A stretch of DNA of 64,000 nucleotides from VAXT01 sp963774625 (lineage in GTDB: Bacteria; Actinomycetota; Thermoleophilia; Gaiellales; Gaiellaceae), in the NCBI GenBank assembly GCA_963774625.1, contig CAVZFQ010000013.1, positions 1,240,001-1,304,000 on the forward strand. The letters run 5' to 3'. The notes beneath the pieces were generated by a model that worked only from the letters and a program-made list of their open reading frames with translations, did no database searches and was not told where the DNA came from. Positions 61,245 through 64,000 of this stretch are shown in pieces; position 1 is the stretch's first letter; the number at the start of each line of letters is the position of its first letter. A program made the translations under genes and the position numbers.

Positions 61245-61765
61245 GGCTGAGCGTCCTCTGGCACGGCCTGGCCGGGCACCCGATCCACCCGCCGCTGACG
61301 GACGTGACCGTGGGCGCGTACACGATTGCGACCGCCTTTGCCCTGCTCTCGCGGCTCGGCGTCAGCGAAGACAACACGACCGCGGTCTGGTGGCTAGTCC
61401 TCGTGGCGGGCCTCGTGACCACGCTTCCGACAGCCCTGACCGGGTTCGCCGACTGGCTCAGCATCCCGCGCGGCACACCGCTCTGGAGGACGGCGACCGC
61501 TCACCTGTCGGCGATGGTCACGGCGACGATCCTCTTCGCGATCACCGCCGGCGCCGGGCACGGGGACTACGTCGACGGCACGATCAGCGGCGGATCGCTG
61601 GTACTCACCCTCGTCGGCTATGCGGTGCTGATTCTCGGCGGCTGGCTCGGCGGCTCGATCGTCTTCGTCCACGGCATGCGGGTGCTGAACCTGGTGGAGG
61701 AGCCGGCGATGCGGGCAGCCGCGCCCGTCGAGTACCCGGAGAAGGAGGAGGCCGAGGGGGCCTAG
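61241..61765 (+). CDS. DUF2231 domain membrane protein
   Basis: A 174-aa membrane protein with four transmembrane helices, matching DUF2231: HGLAGHPIHPPLTDVTVG near the N-terminus with paired His residues, GFADWLSIPRGTP between helices 2 and 3, and AHLSAMVTATILF. The conserved HPIHPPLTD motif suggests a metal or heme site. Co-translated with the heme-oxygenase-fold protein. Function unknown. Confidence 0.85.
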   Translation: MRLSVLWHGLAGHPIHPPLTDVTVGAYTIATAFALLSRLGVSEDNTTAVWWLVLVAGLVTTLPTALTGFADWLSIPRGTPLWRTATAHLSAMVTATILFAITAGAGHGDYVDGTISGGSLVLTLVGYAVLILGGWLGGSIVFVHGMRVLNLVEEPAMRAAAPVEYPEKEEAEGA

Positions 61766-61771
61766 GAGGGC

Positions 61772-62428
61772 TTGAGACCCGGCCCGGAACGCTGGCTGCT
61801 CGCTTTCGCAGGTGGGGTGATCGTCGGCCACCACACCGGCGTCTTGCTCGAGCCACTTGGCAGCGTTGGCGGCATCGCCGACGGGGAGACGAGGTGGGCC
61901 GACTGGGTCGACCTAGTCCTGCCGTACGTCGTTGTCGGCTGTGCCGGAGCTGCACTCGCGGCGGCCGCCACACCTCGTCGTGTCTGGCTGCTGTTTGGCT
62001 TCGCGGCCGTCCTCTATACACAGGGGCACGGCATCCACCTCGCCGCGAACTCGATTGCCAACGTCGCACCCGGTGAGCCGGCTCATCTGTGGGACGAGCT
62101 CGTCGGCCACTACCTCTGGTATGGCGGACTGGCCGGCCTCGTCGCTGCGCTCGGGCTCGCCCTCGGCGACCTGCCACGGCCGGGCTGGGGCGTCAGCCTT
62201 CCCCTCGCTCTCCTCTTTGGCTTCACCGTCTTCACCAACTCGATCGAGGGCGGGACGGCGCCACTGGGGATCGTGACCAGCGGTGCATTCCTTGCCTGGG
62301 GGATCTACGGCCGCGAGCGGCTCCTCGGGTTACTCGTCCCCACCTACGGACTGGCTCTGATCGCACTCGTCGGCTGGGGTCTCTACTGGCTCGGCTTCCC
62401 CCAGTTCAGCGAGCTGGGCTGGGTCTAG
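61772..62428 (+). CDS. His-containing polytopic membrane protein of unknown function
   Basis: A 218-aa membrane protein with six or seven helices. Membrane-embedded His clusters are visible (VIVGHHTGVLLEP, TQGHGIHLAANSI, DELVGHYLWYGG), with Asp/Glu near them. The pattern recalls CREST-type membrane hydrolases (ceramidase, HlyIII) but is not sufficient to assign. TTG start 7 bases after DUF2231, so likely in the same operon. It may use a metal. Confidence 0.6.
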   Translation: MRPGPERWLLAFAGGVIVGHHTGVLLEPLGSVGGIADGETRWADWVDLVLPYVVVGCAGAALAAAATPRRVWLLFGFAAVLYTQGHGIHLAANSIANVAPGEPAHLWDELVGHYLWYGGLAGLVAALGLALGDLPRPGWGVSLPLALLFGFTVFTNSIEGGTAPLGIVTSGAFLAWGIYGRERLLGLLVPTYGLALIALVGWGLYWLGFPQFSELGWV

Positions 62429-62745
62429 CTCTCGACCAGGCCGAGCGACTTCTCGATCGCGCCCTTGGGCTGGGCGCCGATCGCAGCCGCTGCGGGCTCG
62501 CCGTCGCGGAAGAGGATCATCGTCGGAATCGACGCGATGCCGTACTTGGCCGCGAGATCCTGCTCCTCGTCGATGTTCACCTTGACGAGCTTCAATTCGT
62601 CACCGCGCTCCTCGACGATCTTGTCGAGCACCGGGGAGACGGCGTGGCAGGGACCGCACCATTCGGCCCAGAAGTCGACGATCACGGGCTTGTCCGACTG
62701 GAGGACTTCCTGCTCGAAGGTGGTTTCGGTCACTGCTGTGCTCAT
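62425..62745 (-). CDS. trxA: Thioredoxin
   Basis: A 106-aa dithiol redox carrier. Active site WAEWCGPCHAV, cis-Pro segment IASIPTMILF, and full thioredoxin length. A ribosome site (GAAAGGAACC) precedes the ATG. Its promoter region is shared with the divergent ileS gene. A supplier of electrons to peroxiredoxins in this genome. Confidence 0.96.
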   Translation of the reverse strand: MSTAVTETTFEQEVLQSDKPVIVDFWAEWCGPCHAVSPVLDKIVEERGDELKLVKVNIDEEQDLAAKYGIASIPTMILFRDGEPAAAAIGAQPKGAIEKSLGLVES

Positions 62746-62812
62746 TCAAGGTTCCTTTCGGGTTGCTTATCTCATCAACGTACGGGCTCCCAAAACGATT
62801 CCCGCCCCTCCG

Positions 62813-62818
62813 TAGAAT
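62813..62818 (+). promoter_or_regulatory. ileS -10 box, near-leaderless start
   Basis: TAGAAT lies 10 bases before the ileS GTG, so transcription would start only about 3 nt upstream of the start codon. It is the same TAGAATCG context as the rplM -10 box. No Shine-Dalgarno sequence was seen. Confidence 0.45.
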
Positions 62819-62827
62819 CGAACACTA

Positions 62828-64000
62828 GTGGCGGAGATCTTCGCTCAACTACCGGCTGTCCCCGATCATCCGGCTCTCGAGCGGGACGTTCTCGCGTGGT
62901 GGGAGTCGGAGGGCACCTTCGAGCAGCTCCGGGAACAGAACCGAGGCGGCGAGCGCTTCAGCTTCATCGACGGCCCGAAGACGGCGAACACCGTTGACGG
63001 CCTGGGCGTCCATCACCTGTGGGGTCGGACCTACAAAGACGTCTTTCAGCGCTACAAGGCGCTGCGCGGGTTCGACCAGCGCTACCAGAACGGCTTCGAC
63101 TGTCAGGGGCTCTGGGTCGAGGTCAAGGTCGAGCGCGACCTCGGGCTGAACTCGAAGCACGAGATCGAGGAGTACGGCCTCGCCGAGTTTGCACGCAAGT
63201 GCCGAGACCTCGTCGCGGAGTCCGCGCGCGTGATCACGGAGCAGTCGATCCGCCTGGGCCAGTGGATGGACTGGGGCAACGACTACTACACGTTCAGCGA
63301 CACCAACATCGAGTACATCTGGCGCTTCCTGAAGACGCTTCAGGAGCGCGGCGCGCTCTACCAGGGCCACCGTTCGACGGAGTGGTGTCCCCGGTGCGGG
63401 ACGTCGATCTCGCAGCACGAGCTCTCGCAGGCCGACGTGTACAAGGAGAGATCGGATCCGTCGCTCTTCGTGCGCTTTCCACTAAAGGGGCGGGACGGCG
63501 AGTCGCTCGTCATCTGGACGACGACACCCTGGACGCTGCCTGCCAACGTGGCGGCGGCGGTGAACCCGGACGCGGAGTACGGCAAGCGCGACAACGGCGA
63601 GTGGGTTGCCGTCGCGCGCTATCCGGAGGACCATTTTGTGCAGCGGATGCGCGGCGCCGATCTCGTCGGGCTCGAGTACGAGGGGCCGTTCGACCATCTG
63701 CCCGCGGTCGCGAACGTCGCGCACCGTGTGATTCCGTGGGACGAGGTCTCGCTCGACGACGGCACCGGCATCGTCCACATCGCGCCGGGGGCAGGGACCG
63801 AGGACTTCGACCTGGGCAAGGAGCACGGGCTCGAGGTGCTGGTGCCGATCGACGAGGCCGGCCACTTCTTCCCCGAGTACGGCTGGCTCCACGGCATCTC
63901 GACCGGCGACGCCGCCGACCAGATCGTCGGCGACCTCCGCGAGCGCGGCCTGCTCGAGCACGCTGAGACGTACATCCACCGCTACGCGCACTGCTGGCGG
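62828..64000 (+). CDS. ileS: Isoleucyl-tRNA synthetase, 5' part (truncated by the window)
   Basis: The frame from GTG 62828 stays open to the window end (391 codons). It is class Ia IleRS of the type with TANTVDGLGVHHLWGRTYKD in the HIGH position, then GFDCQGLWVEVKVERDLG, SIRLGQWMDWGNDYYTF, the CPRCGTSIS zinc segment and editing-domain blocks (VIWTTTPWTLPANVA, GTGIVHIAPGAGTEDF). The KMSKS region and the anticodon domain lie beyond the window. It is divergent from trxA. Confidence 0.95.
   Translation, partial: MAEIFAQLPAVPDHPALERDVLAWWESEGTFEQLREQNRGGERFSFIDGPKTANTVDGLGVHHLWGRTYKDVFQRYKALRGFDQRYQNGFDCQGLWVEVKVERDLGLNSKHEIEEYGLAEFARKCRDLVAESARVITEQSIRLGQWMDWGNDYYTFSDTNIEYIWRFLKTLQERGALYQGHRSTEWCPRCGTSISQHELSQADVYKERSDPSLFVRFPLKGRDGESLVIWTTTPWTLPANVAAAVNPDAEYGKRDNGEWVAVARYPEDHFVQRMRGADLVGLEYEGPFDHLPAVANVAHRVIPWDEVSLDDGTGIVHIAPGAGTEDFDLGKEHGLEVLVPIDEAGHFFPEYGWLHGISTGDAADQIVGDLRERGLLEHAETYIHRYAHCWR

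Noticed and set aside
1..64000. CRISPR array, insertion sequence, prophage or tRNA genes
   Set aside because: No regularly spaced repeats, transposase motifs, phage genes or tRNA cloverleaf with a T-loop consensus were found on either strand.

Overview
The window is a GC-rich, gene-dense chromosomal segment that reads as core genome of an actinobacterium. GTG and TTG starts are common, adjacent genes overlap by 1-20 bases in GTGA, TTGA, ATGA or TGATG junctions, and a GuaB3-type IMP dehydrogenase homologue sits next to guaA. I infer the class Thermoleophilia (Gaiella/Solirubrobacter-like) from the gene style and the DUF1501/DUF1800 pair. Nothing in the window proves this. No tRNA, rRNA, CRISPR array, insertion sequence or prophage gene was seen.

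Layout. 1-5 kb: the tail of a cation-efflux transporter, a FAH-like protein, a secreted M6 metalloprotease, homogentisate dioxygenase and a HAD phosphatase. 5-10 kb: a secreted tandem-repeat protein divergent from a TetR regulator, then a stressosome-like cassette (RsbR-RsbS fusion, RsbT kinase, RsbU_N-GAF adaptor). 9.7-14 kb: an AlkA-type glycosylase, a GNAT protein, a hydrolase, a DUF72 protein and a secreted protein. 14-22.8 kb: housekeeping genes murI-rph-mgtC-rdgB, brkB, a Roadblock-like protein, pyrE, HU, pyrF, a LysM protein, a D,D-carboxypeptidase and a PfkB kinase. 22.9-32.7 kb: guaB3-guaA, a UDG-family protein and an MFS transporter, then rplM-rpsI-glmM-glmS. 32.8-38.9 kb: a GGDEF protein, a long rod-shaped RNA candidate, arfB, acpS, nnrD, alr, a CCA-type nucleotidyltransferase and a methyltransferase. 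38.9-52.3 kb: an SDR and a giant subtilase, fabI, a multi-pass membrane protein, an AhpE-like peroxiredoxin, a murein-hydrolase fusion under an ECF sigma/anti-sigma pair, a YbdK-type ligase and a serine hydrolase. 52.3-64 kb: a polysaccharide deacetylase-glycosyltransferase fusion, the DUF1800-DUF1501-cupredoxin operon, a CNB-domain protein, Nudix, a DAG-kinase-like protein, a heme-oxygenase-fold protein, DUF2231, trxA and the 5' part of ileS.

Two observations stand out. First, the AhpE-like peroxiredoxin (45291-45752, minus strand) has an in-frame TGA exactly at the peroxidatic cysteine (codon 45). A bacterial SECIS-like hairpin follows, so it is probably a selenoprotein that ordinary gene calling would truncate. 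Second, a roughly 165-nt almost fully paired element (33622-33786) follows the GGDEF gene. Its G.U wobble pairs favour plus-strand RNA, and it can refold into two small hairpins with the same AGGACGC loop motif.

A caution for any user: at least nine conserved reading frames are broken by a net +1 shift, several at G/C runs. This looks like sequencing or assembly insertion error rather than gene decay. Frameshifted genes are therefore annotated as single loci and the break is stated.
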